A stretch of DNA of 64,000 bases from JACCXG01 sp963834305 (GCA_963834305.1 CAWIAX010000002.1:2046001-2110000), one strand, 5' to 3'. Counted from the stretch's first letter, positions 20,020 through 31,021 are shown. Translations and numbers: made by a program. Notes: generated by a model from the letters alone, not told the origin.

Positions 20020-20980
20020 TTTCGCAGCCGCTCAAGATCAAGGCACGCGCGCGCCGCGTCGTCGAATCGGCGCTTCGCCGCGAGGCCAAGCCGATCCGCC
20101 GGCTCATGCTCGCCACCGGCCGCGATCGCTCGCCGGTGCTGCCCGAGATCGTCCAGATCGAAAGCACCAACATCTGCAACGCCAAGTGCGTGTTCTGCCC
20201 GCGCGACGACATGCACCGCCGGCAGGGGATCATGAGCTTCGAGCTGTTCACGAAGGTGGTCGACGAGTGCGCGGAGCTCGGCATCACCCACGTCCGCGTC
20301 CACAATTACGGCGAGCCGTTCGTCGACCGCCAGCTCGTCGACAAGGTCAAGCTACGCGAAGGCCAAGGGCATCAAGGAAGTCGGCATGATCAGCAACGGC
20401 TCGCTGATCACCGAGGAGGTCGCGCGCGGCATGATCGAGGCGGGGCTCGACGCCATCAACATCAGCGTCGATGCCTCGGGCAAGGAAGTCTTCGAGACCG
20501 ACGCGCGTCGGCCTGAAGTACGACAAGGTCATCGGCAACATCGAGCGCCTGGTCCGCCTGCGGGCCGAGATGGGGCGGCGCCGGCCCAAGCTGATCCTGT
20601 CGTTCGTCCGGCAGAACAACTCCCTCGACGAGCAGGCGTTCATCGAGCACTGGAAGGCGATCGCCGACAAGATTCACATCACGGATCTGCACAACTGGGC
20701 GGGCACGCTCAACAGCGAATCCGACGTGAACTACCCCTGCTACCGCCCCTGGCTGACCTTCACGGTGCTGTGGGACGGGCGGGTGTCGCTGTGCTGCGCC
20801 GACTTCGACGGCCGCCATATCCTCGGCGACCTCAACACCTCGACCATCAAGGACGTCTGGAACGCCGAGCCCTACGTGCAGGCGCGCCGGCAGCACCTCG
20901 AGAGCGGGGGGCCCGACATCTGCCGTTCGTGCGATCTGCCGCGCAAAGACTCCCCGCTCTGGGTGACCAAGCTCATCTAG
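20016..20980 (+). CDS. Radical SAM/SPASM-domain protein (two frameshifts)
   Basis: A radical-SAM enzyme of about 321 aa. The [4Fe-4S] motif C-N-A-K-C-V-F-C lies in STNICNAKCVFCPRDDMH. A C-terminal SPASM-like cluster region contains GRVSLCCADFDGR and DICRSCDLPRKD. Two inserted C residues break the frame: 20352 (GTAC to GCTAC, at DKVKYAKAKG) and about 20505 (at FETTRVGLKYD). ATG at 20016 overlaps the epimerase stop. Substrate unknown; SPASM proteins modify peptides, cofactors or sugars. A glycan-linked role is inferred only from context. Confidence 0.85.
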
Positions 20981-21019
20981 CCGGCGGCTGCCCAGCTCGA
21001 TCCGGCGTCTTACCAGGCG

Positions 21020-21025
21020 TATACT
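21020..21025 (+). promoter_or_regulatory. Possible -10 box (TATACT)
   Basis: TATACT lies 28 nt upstream of the ATG of the secreted STN-like gene in a 73-bp intergenic gap. A GGAG ribosome site lies nearer the start. No convincing -35 is visible, so the call rests on the hexamer and its position. Confidence 0.35.
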
Positions 21026-21053
21026 GGAAGTCCGCTCCGGAGATATCACAACA

Positions 21054-21833
21054 ATGCAGAAGTTCTTTCGCTGCCTCGTTTTCGCGGTGGTCAGCCTGAG
21101 CGTTGCCGCCTCCGCCACCGCCGGTGAGCTCACCGTCAAGATCGCGAACGGCCGGGCGACGGTCATCGCCAAGGATGTCACCCTGCGCCAGATCCTGGCG
21201 GAGTGGGCGCGCGTCGGCGATACCCGCGTGGTGAACGGCGAAAAGCTGGCCGGCGGGCCGATCTCGCTCGAGCTGATCGACGTGGCTGAGAAAGATGCGC
21301 TCGACATCCTGCTGCGCACCGCCGCCGGCTACGTGACCGGGCCCCGCCCCGTCGGCTCCGCCGGCGCGTCGCTCTACGACCGCGTCATGATCCTCGCCAC
21401 GAGCCGTCCGCCGGCGCCGACCGCCGCCGCGGCACCGACACCGTTCAATCCGCGCCAGGCGCTGCAGCAGATGCAGATGCAACAGCAGCAGCCGCCGCCG
21501 GACGATGACGATGGGGAGCCGCTGGATCAGGGGCCGGTGCCGCCGCCCGGGATGCAGCCGTTCCCGGGACCGAACGATCCGAACCAGCGTGCGCCGTTCG
21601 CCGGCCAGGGCGTTCCGTTCCCCGGCCCGACGCCCGGGATTCCGAACCCCAACGTCGACCCGAACGCGAATCCGAACGTGCCGGCGCAGCAGCTGCCGGT
21701 CACCTCGCCCAGGCCGGGGCTGCTGCCGCAGCAGCCGCAGCCGACGCCGATCAACCCGTACTCGCCGATGGGGCGCCCGACGAACCCCACGCGCGTGCCG
21801 GGCGGCATACCGGACGACCAGGGGGCCGTATAA
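21054..21833 (+). CDS. Secreted protein with STN-like domain and Pro/Gln/Asn-rich tail
   Basis: A 259-aa protein with a clear Sec signal peptide (KFFRCLVFAVVSLSVAASATA, cleavage after ATA). Then comes a ~80-aa globular part (ELTVKIANGRATVIAKDVTL, LRQILAEWARVGDTRVVNG) resembling the secretin/TonB short N-terminal (STN) fold. The rest (about residues 120-259) is low complexity: QMQMQQQQPPP, DDDD and repeated PNPN/PFPG segments, likely disordered in the periplasm. It is monocistronic-looking, with its own -10-like box. It may be an outer-membrane or export accessory for the polysaccharide locus; no specific function can be assigned. Confidence 0.75.
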   Translation: MQKFFRCLVFAVVSLSVAASATAGELTVKIANGRATVIAKDVTLRQILAEWARVGDTRVVNGEKLAGGPISLELIDVAEKDALDILLRTAAGYVTGPRPVGSAGASLYDRVMILATSRPPAPTAAAAPTPFNPRQALQQMQMQQQQPPPDDDDGEPLDQGPVPPPGMQPFPGPNDPNQRAPFAGQGVPFPGPTPGIPNPNVDPNANPNVPAQQLPVTSPRPGLLPQQPQPTPINPYSPMGRPTNPTRVPGGIPDDQGAV

Positions 21834-21845
21834 GATAGCTGCTGC

Positions 21846-22554
21846 ATGAGTGGTCCGCCGGTCGTACGCCGCGGCGAGTACGCGTCGCGCGGCGACTATC
21901 ACCGCGCCCCCGATCCCGACTGGGACTACTACCCCACCTACATCGCCAAGCTCGAACGCGTCCGGGCGTGGCTCGGCGCGCTGCCGCCCGGCACCCGCGT
22001 CCTCGACGCCGGCTGCGGCGAGGGCGTCCTGGTCGACGAATTCGCCGATCGCCTGCCGATTGAAGGCGTCGATCAGAACTACTCGTCGGCGCGCGTGCGC
22101 CACGGCTCGGTGCTGGAACTGCCGTATCCCGACGCCGCGTTCGACCGCGCCCTGTGCCTCGACGTGCTGGAGCACCTGCGCTACGACGAACAGCCGGTGG
22201 CGCTCGCCGAGCTGTTCCGCGTGCTCCGCCCGGGCGGCGAGCTCCTGGTCTCGGTCCCCAACCTCGCGCACCTCCAGTCGCGGGTGCACTTCCTGCTGCA
22301 GGGACGCCTCATCCGCACCGCGTCCGAGCTGAAGCACCCGGGCGACCGCCCGGCGGCCGAATACCTGCACCTCGCGCGCGCGCGCCGGGTTCACGCTGGT
22401 GGCGCGCCGCGGCATCTTTCCGACCGTGCCGGTGCTGACCCGCCTCATCCGGCGGCATCCGCGCCGGCTGCTGCCGCTGCACCGCTGGCTGTCGCGCGTG
22501 CTCCCGGTGCCCGGCTGGTGCTTCCTCAATCTCCTGACGTTCCGGAAGCCCTGA
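21846..22554 (+). CDS. Class I SAM-dependent methyltransferase (frameshift)
   Basis: A type-11 methyltransferase of about 235 aa: SAM motif I VLDAGCGEGVLVDEFA, motif II FDRALCLDVLEHLRYDE, and LFRVLRPGGELLVSVPNL. The last third is basic and hydrophobic (RRHPRRLLPLHRWLSRVLP), suggesting membrane association. An insertion in a GC run near 22380 breaks the frame before GFTLVARRGIFPT. A TATAAG box at 21830-21835 lies just before the ATG, inside the end of the upstream gene, so a nearly leaderless transcript is possible. It likely methylates a sugar or lipid-linked intermediate. Confidence 0.82.
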
Positions 22555-22558
22555 CGCC

Positions 22559-24117
22559 TTGTTCCAGAAGATCCGGGAGCTGTCGAAGGACCTCGCCATC
22601 TACGGCGTCGGCGACGTCGCGGTGTCGGTGGTCAACTTCCTGCTGCTGCCGCTCTACGTCCGCTACCTCACGCCGGGCGACTACGGCGTCCTCGGCGTGC
22701 TCGGCAGCGTCGAGGTCGTGGCCAAGGTGTTCTTCCGGTGGGGCCTCGACGGGTCGTTCATGCGGCTCTTCTACGAGTGCGACACGGCGGCGGCACGCCA
22801 GCGGCTCGCGAGCACCATCTTCCTCTTCCTGCTGGCGGTCAACGGCGCGCTGCTGGCGGCGTCGCTGGCGATCGCGCCGGGCCTCGCCGGACGCCTGTTC
22901 GGCGGCGAGCAGTACCTGCTGACGCTGCAGCTCACGCTGGTCCACACCTTCGTCATCGGGTTCACGTTCTTTCCGTTCCACCTGCTGCGGATGGAGAAGC
23001 GCTCGGTCACGTTCAGGGTGCTCACCCTCAGCCGCTCGATCGCCACGCTGCTGCTCCGGCTGGCGCTCGTCGTGTTTTTGGGCTACGGCGTCCTCGGAAT
23101 CGTCGTGGCCGACCTCGTGGTCACCGGCATCCTGATGGCGGTGCTGCTGCGCTGGTTCGTGCCGATCCTCCGTCCGGTCTTCTCGCGGTCCGTCCTGCGC
23201 GAGGCGCTCCATTTCGGCCTGCCGCGCGTGCCGCACGCCGCCGCGCAGCAGGTCATCGCCGTCGGCGACAAGTTCATGCTTGCCGCGCTCGTGCCGCTCG
23301 GACAGGTCGGCATCTACTCCATGGGGGTGAGCTTCGGGCTGACCCAGAAACTGTTCCTCAGCGCCTTCGAATACGCCTGGGCGCCGTTCTACTACGCCAA
23401 TTCGGCGGACGCCCAGGGCAAGCGCCTGTTCAGCGCCGTCACGACCTACGGCGTGGCGGTCCTGGTGCTGCTCACCGCGGGGCTGGCGGCGATCGGCCGC
23501 GATCTGGTAGTGGCGGTGGTGGGGGAGGCGTATGAATCGGCGGGGCCGGTGGTGGCCTGGACAGCCGTCGGCGTGCTGTTCCAGGGGATCTACCTGCTGA
23601 CGTCGATCGGCCTGAACATCACCAAGCGCACCGCGTACTATCCCGTCGCCACCGTGGCGGCTGCGGCGAGTGAACGTCGGGTTGAACCTGCTGCTCATCC
23701 CGAGGTTCGGCTTCGTGGCGGCGGCCTGGGTGAACGGCGCGTCGTACGCCGTGCAGGCGGCGATTGCCGGCGTACTTCTCGCAGCGCGTCTATCCCGTTC
23801 CCTACGAGACGCTGCGGCTGGTGCGGGTGGCGCTGGCGGGCGCCGCGGCATTCGCGGCGGCCTACGCGCTGCCGGCGATGCCGCCGGCGGCCGGCGTCCT
23901 GGCGCGCGGAAGCACGGTCGTCGGCGTGTTCGCCGGCACGCTGTGGGCGTCCGGCTTCTTCCGGCCGGACGAACTGACGCGGCTGACGGCGCTGCGCCGG
24001 CGCACGGGGCGCGGCCGGCCGGTCGAGACCATCGCGGAGACCACCGAACTGGCCGGTGAGATCGTGGCCACGGATCTGCCCGCGGTGCCGGCGGCCGGGG
24101 AGCCGCCGCGGCCATGA
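22559..24117 (+). CDS. Wzx/MATE-type polysaccharide flippase (two frameshifts)
   Basis: A polytopic oligosaccharide-lipid flippase of about 517 aa. The N-terminus (LAIYGVGDVAVSVVNFLLLP, LYVRYLTPGDYGVLGVLGSV) is typical of the polysaccharide biosynthesis (RfbX/Wzx) family, followed by about twelve helices. Frameshifts by one base lie near 23668 (extra A, at AAAVNVGLNLLLIPRFG) and 23775 (extra G, at AAIAAYFSQRVYPVP). The start is TTG at 22559, 4 bp after the methyltransferase stop. It would export the lipid-linked repeat unit made by this locus. Confidence 0.85.
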
Positions 24118-25848
24118 TGATACCGGTGGCGCGCACCGCGCCCGCGCTCGCGGCAATTGTCGCCATCGCGCTCGCCCTGCGCCTGGCCGGCCTCCAGTAC
24201 GGCCTGCCCGCGGTCTACAACCCCGACGAGGTCGCCATCATGGCCCGGGCGCTCAGCTTCGCCACCGGCACGCTGAACCCGCACAACTTCCTCTACCCGA
24301 CGTTTTTCTTCTACCTGCTCTTCGCCTGGGTCGGGGCCTACCTGGCGATCCTCTGGATCACCGGGGGCGTGCCGTCGCTCTCGGCCCTGCCCGCGCTCTA
24401 CTTCACCTCGCCGACCGGCATCTACACTGCCGGGCGCGCACTCGGCGTCGTCGCCGGAACCGCGACGGTCGTCGGCGTGTTCCGGCTGGCCGCCCGTCTG
24501 GCGGACACGCGGACGGCCATCGCGGCGGCGGCGTTCCTCGCGGTGGCGCCGCTCCACGTGCGCGACTCGCACTACGTCAAGCACGACGTCCCGGCCACGC
24601 TGGCCATCGTGCTCGCCTACCTCGCCATCGCCAGGATCTGGCCGCTGGCGGCCAGCGCCGGCCTCACCACGCGGCAGACCATCGTGGCCGCCGCCGCGTG
24701 CGGGGCGGCCTTCTCCATCCACTACTACTGCGTCTTCCTCGCCATTCCGCTCACGCTGGCCGTGTGCTGTCGCTGGCGAGCGGCAGGGTGGACCGCGGTG
24801 GGCCGCCAGGTGCTGGTGGCGGCAGCGGTCAGCGCCGCGGTGTTCTTTGCGCTCTCCCCCTTCATCCTCGTCGAGCCGGCTACCGCCTGGCGCGACATCA
24901 CCGCCAATCGCCAGATCGTCGTCGACCGCGCGGTCACCGCCGGCGCCTTCGCGCCGGCGCTGCGCTACGCGGAGATGATCTGGCGCGACACGCTGGGGGT
25001 GCCCGCCGTGGCCCTGGCCCTGGCCGGCGCGGCCTGGATGCTTGCCGCGGCGCCGGCCCGTGCGCTGTTCCTGCTGGCCTTCCCGCTGCCGTTCCTGGCG
25101 TTCATCGCCAACACCGCCCCGGCCACCCGCTACCTGAACCCGGTCACGCCGTTCCTGGCGATCTTCGCCGCCTGGTGCCTGTCGTCGGCGGCCGCGCGGG
25201 TGGGCCGCCCCGTGGTCTTCTGGGCCGGCCTCGTCCTGGCCGCCGCCCCGGCAGCCCTCGCCAGTCTCCAGTCGGACCTCTTCTTCCGGCAGGAGGACAC
25301 GCGGGCGATCGCGCGAGCGCTACATCGAGCAGACCATCCCGGCGGGGGCGACCATCCTGATTCAGCCGTATTCGGTCGTGCTGACGCCGTCGCGGAAGGG
25401 GCTCGTCGAGGCACTGGAGCGCAACCTCGGCAGTGCCGGGCTGGCCTCAGCCAAGTTCCGGCTGCAGCTGTCGCTCGAGCCCTATCCCAGCCCGGCGTAT
25501 CGCCTGATTTATCTGGGGCGCGGCGGGCTCGATGCCGAAAAGATCTACGTGGACCCCTCCCAGCTCGGCGGCACCGCCGGGCTCGAGCCGCTCCGGCGCC
25601 TCGGCGTGGCGTTCGTCGTGCTCAAGCGGTACAATGCCAAGGATCCGGACATCGTCCCCTTCCTGGCTGCGCTGGCCGGAGAGGGCCGTCGGATTGCCGC
25701 GTTCTCACCCTACAAGGCGGGAGTGACGGACGCCGAGCAGGCGCGGATCGACCCTTTCCTGCACAACACCGATACCCGGATCGACGACGCGCTGGAGCGT
25801 CCTGGTCCGCCGCTGGAGATCTGGCAGATCGATGGGCCTGGCTCGTAG
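24114..25848 (+). CDS. GT39/ArnT-like membrane glycosyltransferase (frameshift)
   Basis: A protein of about 577 aa. It has an N-terminal helix and then YGLPAVYNPDEVAIMARALS, the acidic first periplasmic loop expected in GT-C enzymes; VAPLHVRDSHYVKHDVP is a second typical loop. The C-terminal ~150 aa form a soluble domain. An inserted C at 25320 (GTAC to GCTAC) interrupts it at AYIEQTIPAGATIL. It overlaps the flippase stop at 24114 and the following radical-SAM start. Donor and acceptor are unknown. Confidence 0.8.
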
Positions 25849-27105
25849 AACCCCTGAGGGCACCGTGGCAAGACTGCGCGAATCCATCGCCACCCGGGCG
25901 AGGGCGCTGCCGCTGGCTCGGCACGCCTGGGCCCGCTACCGGCGCCACCGCTACGAGAAGCGCATCCAGCGGTTCGTCGAGGAGAAGACCGGCCGGGCCG
26001 ATCGCCCTGCCCATGGGCGCGGTCTACGAGGCCACCATGCGGTGCAACCTGCACTGCGAGTTCTGCTACGTCGGCGACCTGCTGAACCTCGAAGGGGAAT
26101 GGCGCCAGGAGCTGACGCTCGAGGCCTGCGGAAGGCGTTCCCGGACCAGCGACGGCTTCCAGATCAGCCTGACCGGCGGCGAGATCTTCATGCGGAAGGA
26201 CATCATGTCCGTCCTGGATCTCTTCCGCGACAAGGGCTACGCCTGCGGCTACCTCACGACCAACGGCACCATCATCACCGAGGAGCGGGCCGAGGCGCTG
26301 GCCGATCTGGCGGCGCGAGGTTTCCTCAAGCACATCAGCGTCTCGATCGACGGCCCCGGCGAGATGCACGACGTGGCGCGCGGCCTCAAGGGCACCTTCG
26401 AGCGGACCACGGCGGGGCTGCGGCGGCTCCAGGCAGCTGCCCGGCGCCGGCACGCGCCGCTGCGCGTCAGCATCAACACCACCGTCGCGCACGAAACGCT
26501 CGAGGCGCTGGACCAGATGGTGGAGGTCGCCGAGGAGCTCGGCGTGGACGCGATCGGCCTGAACCACCTGATGTTCAGCACCCCGGAGGAGGTCGCCGAG
26601 ACGGTGCGGCTCATCGACCCCACTGGCGCGACGGACGCCTCGGCGATCGCGACCTTCGTCACCGCCGACCCGGGTCTCGACGTCGAGCGCGTGCGCGTCA
26701 AGGTGGCCGAGCTCGAGGCGAAGTGCAAGCGCAAGAACGTCCTGTTCGACTTCCGCCCCAAGGTCCACCCGCAGCTCGTGGACAACTACTACACGCCGGG
26801 CGCGAAGCTGGATGGCCGCTGCCTCTACCCGTTCCTCCACGCGCGGGTCTCGTTCTCCGGCAAGATGTATTTCTGCCCGTTCATCCGGGTCGAGGTCGGG
26901 GATCTGACGCAGTCGTCGCTCGAGGACATCTGGAACGGAGACAGGTACGTGGCGCATGCGTAAAGCGCTCGTCGAGAACGGCATCTTTCCGGTCTGCCGC
27001 CGCTGCTGCAAGGTCGAGCTGTCGCCCGTGCCGGTGGCGGAGCCGTTCGGCGCCGGCGCCGCCGCGCCGCCCCGCCGGGCCATTCCCCTGACGGTGGTGC
27101 GGTGA
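25832..27105 (+). CDS. Radical SAM/SPASM-domain protein (several indels)
   Basis: A radical-SAM enzyme of about 423 aa. The cluster motif C-N-L-H-C-E-F-C lies in EATMRCNLHCEFCYVGD. The domain shows LTGGEIFMRKDI and SVSIDGPGEMHD. A C-terminal SPASM-like region includes GRCLYPFLHARVSFSGKMYF, the Cys-Pro that follows, and VCRRCCKVEL. Frame corrections are needed near 26003, by a compensating deletion/insertion pair at about 26128-26145, and near 26954. The ATG at 25832 lies inside the end of the GT39-like gene. It is immediately followed by a B12-type radical-SAM gene. Substrate unknown. Confidence 0.83.
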
Positions 27106-28629
27106 CGGCCATGCTCGGTGCCCGCACGCTGCTCATCAACCCGCCGCTGATCAACGGCATCGCGTTCACGCGCCAGGGCCGCTGCCAGGAGCGCGAAGAG
27201 GTCCTCGGCACGACCAAGCCGCCGTACACCCTCGCCGTGCTCGCCACGCTGCTGCGCAACGCGGGCTGCGACGTCCGGCTCATCGACGCGACCGCCGGAC
27301 GGCCGACGACGGCGCAGGTGATGGCCGCGCTCGACGCCGAAGGCTTCTCCCCGACGCTGGTGCTCTTCCCCACGACGACGCCGACGCTCCAGGCGGACGT
27401 CGCCGAGATGGCGACGATCAAGAGCCGCTACGGCGCCACGCTCGTCTGTTTCGGGCCGCACGCGTCCACGGCGCCGGCCGAGTCGATGGCGCGCGCAACC
27501 GCGGTGGACGGCATGCTCGTCGGCGAACCCGAAGACGGCGCGGTCCAGCTCGCCGGGCTGCGCCTCGCTCGACCAGCTGGGAGACGTGCCGAACCTGACT
27601 TTCCGGCGGGGCGACGAGGTGGTGCCGCACCGCCAGCATGGCTCCTTCACCGGCTTCCTGCAGATGCCGTATCCGGCCTGGGACCTGCTCGACCTCAAAG
27701 GCTACGCGCTGCCGCTGGTGGATCGCCCCTACGTCATCGTGGAAACCAGCCGCGGCTGCCCTTACAGCTGCGATTTCTGTGTCGCCCCCGTGCACCAGGG
27801 GCACAAGTTCCGCGAGCGCGATCCGGTCGCGCTGGTGAACGAGATCGAGCGCAGCTACCGCGAGCTCGGCGTCGAGTTCTTCTATCTCTGGGGGGACACG
27901 GTCACCCTGAACGTCAAGTCGTTCACGGCCTTCTGCGACGAGCTCATCGCGCGGAACCTGCCGATCCAGTGGTTCGGCAACGCCCGCGCCGACAACCTGA
28001 CGGACCCGGCCTTCGTGCACCGGCTGAAGCGCGCCGGCTGCTGGATGCTGGCCCTCGGCATCGAGACCGAATCAGACGACGTCCGCAAGGACATGGTGAA
28101 GCGGCTCGAGCGGCAGAAGATCGAAGCCGCCTTCCGGAACATGCGCGACGCCGGCATCAAGTCGTTCGCCTTCTTCATCCTCGGCTACCCGGGCGAGTCG
28201 CCGGCCACGATGCAGCAGACGGTGAACTACGCCGTGCGCCTCGATCCCGACTTCGCCAACTTCTACCCGGCGGTGCCCTACCCCGGCACGGCGCTCTACG
28301 AGAAATGCCTGCGCGAGGACCTGCTCGGCCCCGATGCCGACGACTGGTCGAAGATGGAGTATTCGTACTACCTGCTGCGCGGCAACGGGCTCGACGAGAA
28401 AGTCGTGATGGGCGCCATCAACCGCGCCAAGCGGCGGTTCTTCCTGCGGCCCGGCTATCTCGCCCGCCACGCCGGCGACATCGCCCGCCTCGCGCTGACC
28501 AAGCAGGCCATCGTCTGGCAGATCCTCGTGCGGACCCTGTTCGGCGCGCGGGTGACCGACGCCACGAGCGGCGGCCGTCCGGCGTCGCGGGCGCCCGAGA
28601 CCGCCAAGGCGGTGGCGGGGTCGCGCTGA
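27102..28629 (+). CDS. B12-binding-domain radical SAM protein (frameshift)
   Basis: A protein of about 508 aa. The N-terminal ~170 residues look like a cobalamin-binding Rossmann domain (TLLINPPLINGIAF, KPPYTLAVLATLLRNAGCDV). The radical-SAM core carries C-P-Y-S-C-D-F-C in VETSRGCPYSCDFCVAPVHQ, with LALGIETESDDVRKDMVKR and FFILGYPGESPATM. An inserted C near 27568 breaks the frame at LAGLASLDQLGD. The GTG start overlaps the previous stop (GTGA). Members of this class include methyltransferases and hopanoid or lipid modifiers. The neighbouring transferases suggest a lipid or glycan substrate, which is inference. Confidence 0.85.
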
Positions 28630-28638
28630 CGCCAGCCG

Positions 28639-29415
28639 TTACGGCGCGGCGCTCTGCAGCGCGGCTGCGGACACCCGCCGGTAGGACTGCGCCAGAGGCG
28701 GCTGGGCACGGCGGAAGCGATGCAGGTCGCGCAGCTGCGCCAGGTAGCCCAGCGCCTCCGTCAGGTTCATCTTGCTCTCACCCGCCGTCCGCCCGACAAA
28801 CACGTACGGCACCTCGACGACGCGCGACGGGCGTCCGCGCACCAGCAGCTCGAGGCAGATCTTGAAGCCGCCGGCCGAGATCCGCACCCCCTGCGCCAGA
28901 TCCTTCCGGATCAGGAAGAAGCCCGATGTCGCGTCGCGGACGGGGGTCAGCCCGCGCGCGGCCAGGCAGGCGAGCCGCGACATCACCAGCCGCGCCGCGG
29001 GCCAGTGCCGCGTGCCGCCACCGGCGATGTACCGGCTCGCGACGACGACGTCGGCGCCCGTCTCCCGCATGATCGCGGCCATGCGCGGCAGCAGCGCCGG
29101 CGGATGGCTCATGTCCGCATCGATGACGCCGACGACGGGGGCGGCGGCGGCCGCGAAGCCTTCGATCACCGCCGTGCCGAGGCCGAGCTTGCCCGCCCGG
29201 TGCACGACACGGATGCGGTGGTCGCGCGCCAGCTCCTCGGCCAGCGCGCCGGTGCCGTCCGGCGAGTTGTCGTCCACGACAATCAGTTCGCCGTCCAGCC
29301 CCTCGGCGGCGTACGCCGCGAAGATCGACGCCACCAGCTCGGGCAGCCGGTCGCGTTCGTTGTAGGTCGGGACGATGATGGACAGGACGGGTGCGGACGC
29401 GGGTGCGGCGGACAA
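28639..29415 (-). CDS. GT2 polyprenol monophosphomannose synthase-like
   Basis: A 258-aa GT2 enzyme, intact and on the opposite strand to its neighbours: LSIIVPTYNERDRLPELVAS, VVDDNSPDGTGALAEEL, the DxD motif GVIDADMSHPPALLP, SRYIAGGGTRHWP and TSGFFLIRKD. It lacks a C-terminal anchor. It is convergent with the B12 radical-SAM gene (9 bp apart) and divergent from the GT39-like gene starting at 29420, so both upstream genes must share an extremely short control region. It likely produces a polyprenyl-phosphate sugar for the GT39-like enzymes. Confidence 0.9.
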   Translation of the reverse strand: MSAAPASAPVLSIIVPTYNERDRLPELVASIFAAYAAEGLDGELIVVDDNSPDGTGALAEELARDHRIRVVHRAGKLGLGTAVIEGFAAAAAPVVGVIDADMSHPPALLPRMAAIMRETGADVVVASRYIAGGGTRHWPAARLVMSRLACLAARGLTPVRDATSGFFLIRKDLAQGVRISAGGFKICLELLVRGRPSRVVEVPYVFVGRTAGESKMNLTEALGYLAQLRDLHRFRRAQPPLAQSYRRVSAAALQSAAP

Positions 29416-29419
29416 GGAT

Positions 29420-31021
29420 GTGGCTCGCCAGCACTATAAACCAAGCGCTTCATCCGCCGTACGCGCCGGCATCCCGGCACTGCCGCTGCTGCTGGCGGCC
29501 GCAGCCCTCGTGGCGCTGCGGCTGCCGTCGCTCGTCCAGCCGATGGGCGCCGACCAGGCGCTGTACGCGTACGTCGGCGACCGCATCCTGCGCGGCGAGC
29601 TGCCCTACCTGGACGCGTGGGATCAGAAGCCGCCGGCCATCCACTACGTCTATGCGCTGCTGCGGTCGATCTGGCCCGCCGACGCGGCGGTGGCCGCGGC
29701 GGACCTGGCGGCGGCCGCCGGGGTCGCGGCGCTGCTCTGGACCATTGGCGCGCGGCTGGCCTCGCGCGGTGTCGGGGCGGCGTCCGCCATCCTGTTCCTG
29801 CTGCTGTCCAACCCGGCCTTCACGCGGTTGAACGGCGTGCGCGTCCGCGCCCAGTGCGAGACCTTCATCGCGCTGGCCGTGACCGCCGCCGTCTGGATGC
29901 TGGTGCGCAGCGCGCGGGGGAGCCGCGCGCCGATGCACGTCGCGGCCGCGGGCGCCTGCCTCGGCCTGGCGTTCGCCCTCAAGTACAACGCCGCGGTGTA
30001 TGCGGCCGCGGCCGCGGTGGTGCTGCTCGCCGCGGGATTCATGACGTGGCGCCGGGCGACCGCCTTCGTCCTCGGCTGCGCGATCGTGCCGGCCCTCCTC
30101 CTTGCTGTCTTCGCGGGGGCGCTGGGGCCGCTGTATGCCGCCACGATCGAGTACAACATGCGCTACTCCGGCGAGACCTACGCCGGGCCCCTGCACTTCG
30201 TCCGCTACCTGCTCACCTTTCCAATCGCGCACGCGCGCGTCGATGCCCTGTGGACGCTCGGCGGTGCCGGCTGTGCCGTGCTGCTCGCGGCGGCGGCGCG
30301 GCGGCGCGAGCGCCTCATCCCCGTCGTCTGGGTGGCCGCGGCCTGCCTGTCGGTCGCGATCAACGGCAGCCGCGGCCTGCCGCAATACTTCGTGCAGGTG
30401 GCGCCGGCCCTGGCGCTGGCGGCCGCCTGGGCCGGCGGGCTCGGCCTCGACAGCGCACGCCGGCTGCCGCGCGCCGCGGGCCGCCTCGCCGTTGCGCTCG
30501 TCCTCGTCATCGCCACCGTGGCGGTGTGGCGGGTCAACCAGTTTCCCAAGCTGGTCGAGCAGACCTGGTTCGACGCGCGTCACCTGTTCGGGCAGACCGC
30601 GCGCGAGACCTACCTCGCGCGCTACGAGGACGACCGGAAGTACTCCGCGCTGGCGGCGGCGCAGATCGGCCAGGTGCTCGCGGACAACAGCCGGCCAGGC
30701 ACGCCCGTCTACGTGTTCGGGTTCACGGCGGCCGCCTACGTCTACGCCGATCGGCCGAGCGCGTCGCGGTTCTTCTGGAGCCGCCCGGTGATTGCCGGCT
30801 TCAGGCAGGGCGACCCGGACTACGGCGCCGCCGGCCTGCTCGCGGACCTCGAGCGCTCGCGTCCGGCCGTCGTCGCGCTGCAGGTGCACGACTGGGCGCC
30901 GGACGTGGACGACTCGGCGCACTTCTTCCTGACCACGCCGCCGCTGGCAGACTGGCTGCGGTCGCACTATCGTCCCGCGAGCGGGCCTCCGGAATTCGAT
31001 GTCTGGATCAGACGCGACTAG
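29420..31021 (+). CDS. GT39-like membrane glycosyltransferase
   Basis: An intact polytopic protein of about 533 aa. After the first helix comes the catalytic-type loop VQPMGADQALYAYVGDRILR and ELPYLDAWDQKPPAIHYVY, a classic GT39/PMT layout with acidic residues and D-Q-K-P-P. About ten further helices follow, then a soluble C-terminal region. GTG at 29420 is the chosen start; the frame is open further upstream into the divergent gene, but those codons would overlap it. It lies next to a polyprenol-phosphate sugar synthase, its likely donor source. Confidence 0.85.
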   Translation: MARQHYKPSASSAVRAGIPALPLLLAAAALVALRLPSLVQPMGADQALYAYVGDRILRGELPYLDAWDQKPPAIHYVYALLRSIWPADAAVAAADLAAAAGVAALLWTIGARLASRGVGAASAILFLLLSNPAFTRLNGVRVRAQCETFIALAVTAAVWMLVRSARGSRAPMHVAAAGACLGLAFALKYNAAVYAAAAAVVLLAAGFMTWRRATAFVLGCAIVPALLLAVFAGALGPLYAATIEYNMRYSGETYAGPLHFVRYLLTFPIAHARVDALWTLGGAGCAVLLAAAARRRERLIPVVWVAAACLSVAINGSRGLPQYFVQVAPALALAAAWAGGLGLDSARRLPRAAGRLAVALVLVIATVAVWRVNQFPKLVEQTWFDARHLFGQTARETYLARYEDDRKYSALAAAQIGQVLADNSRPGTPVYVFGFTAAAYVYADRPSASRFFWSRPVIAGFRQGDPDYGAAGLLADLERSRPAVVALQVHDWAPDVDDSAHFFLTTPPLADWLRSHYRPASGPPEFDVWIRRD

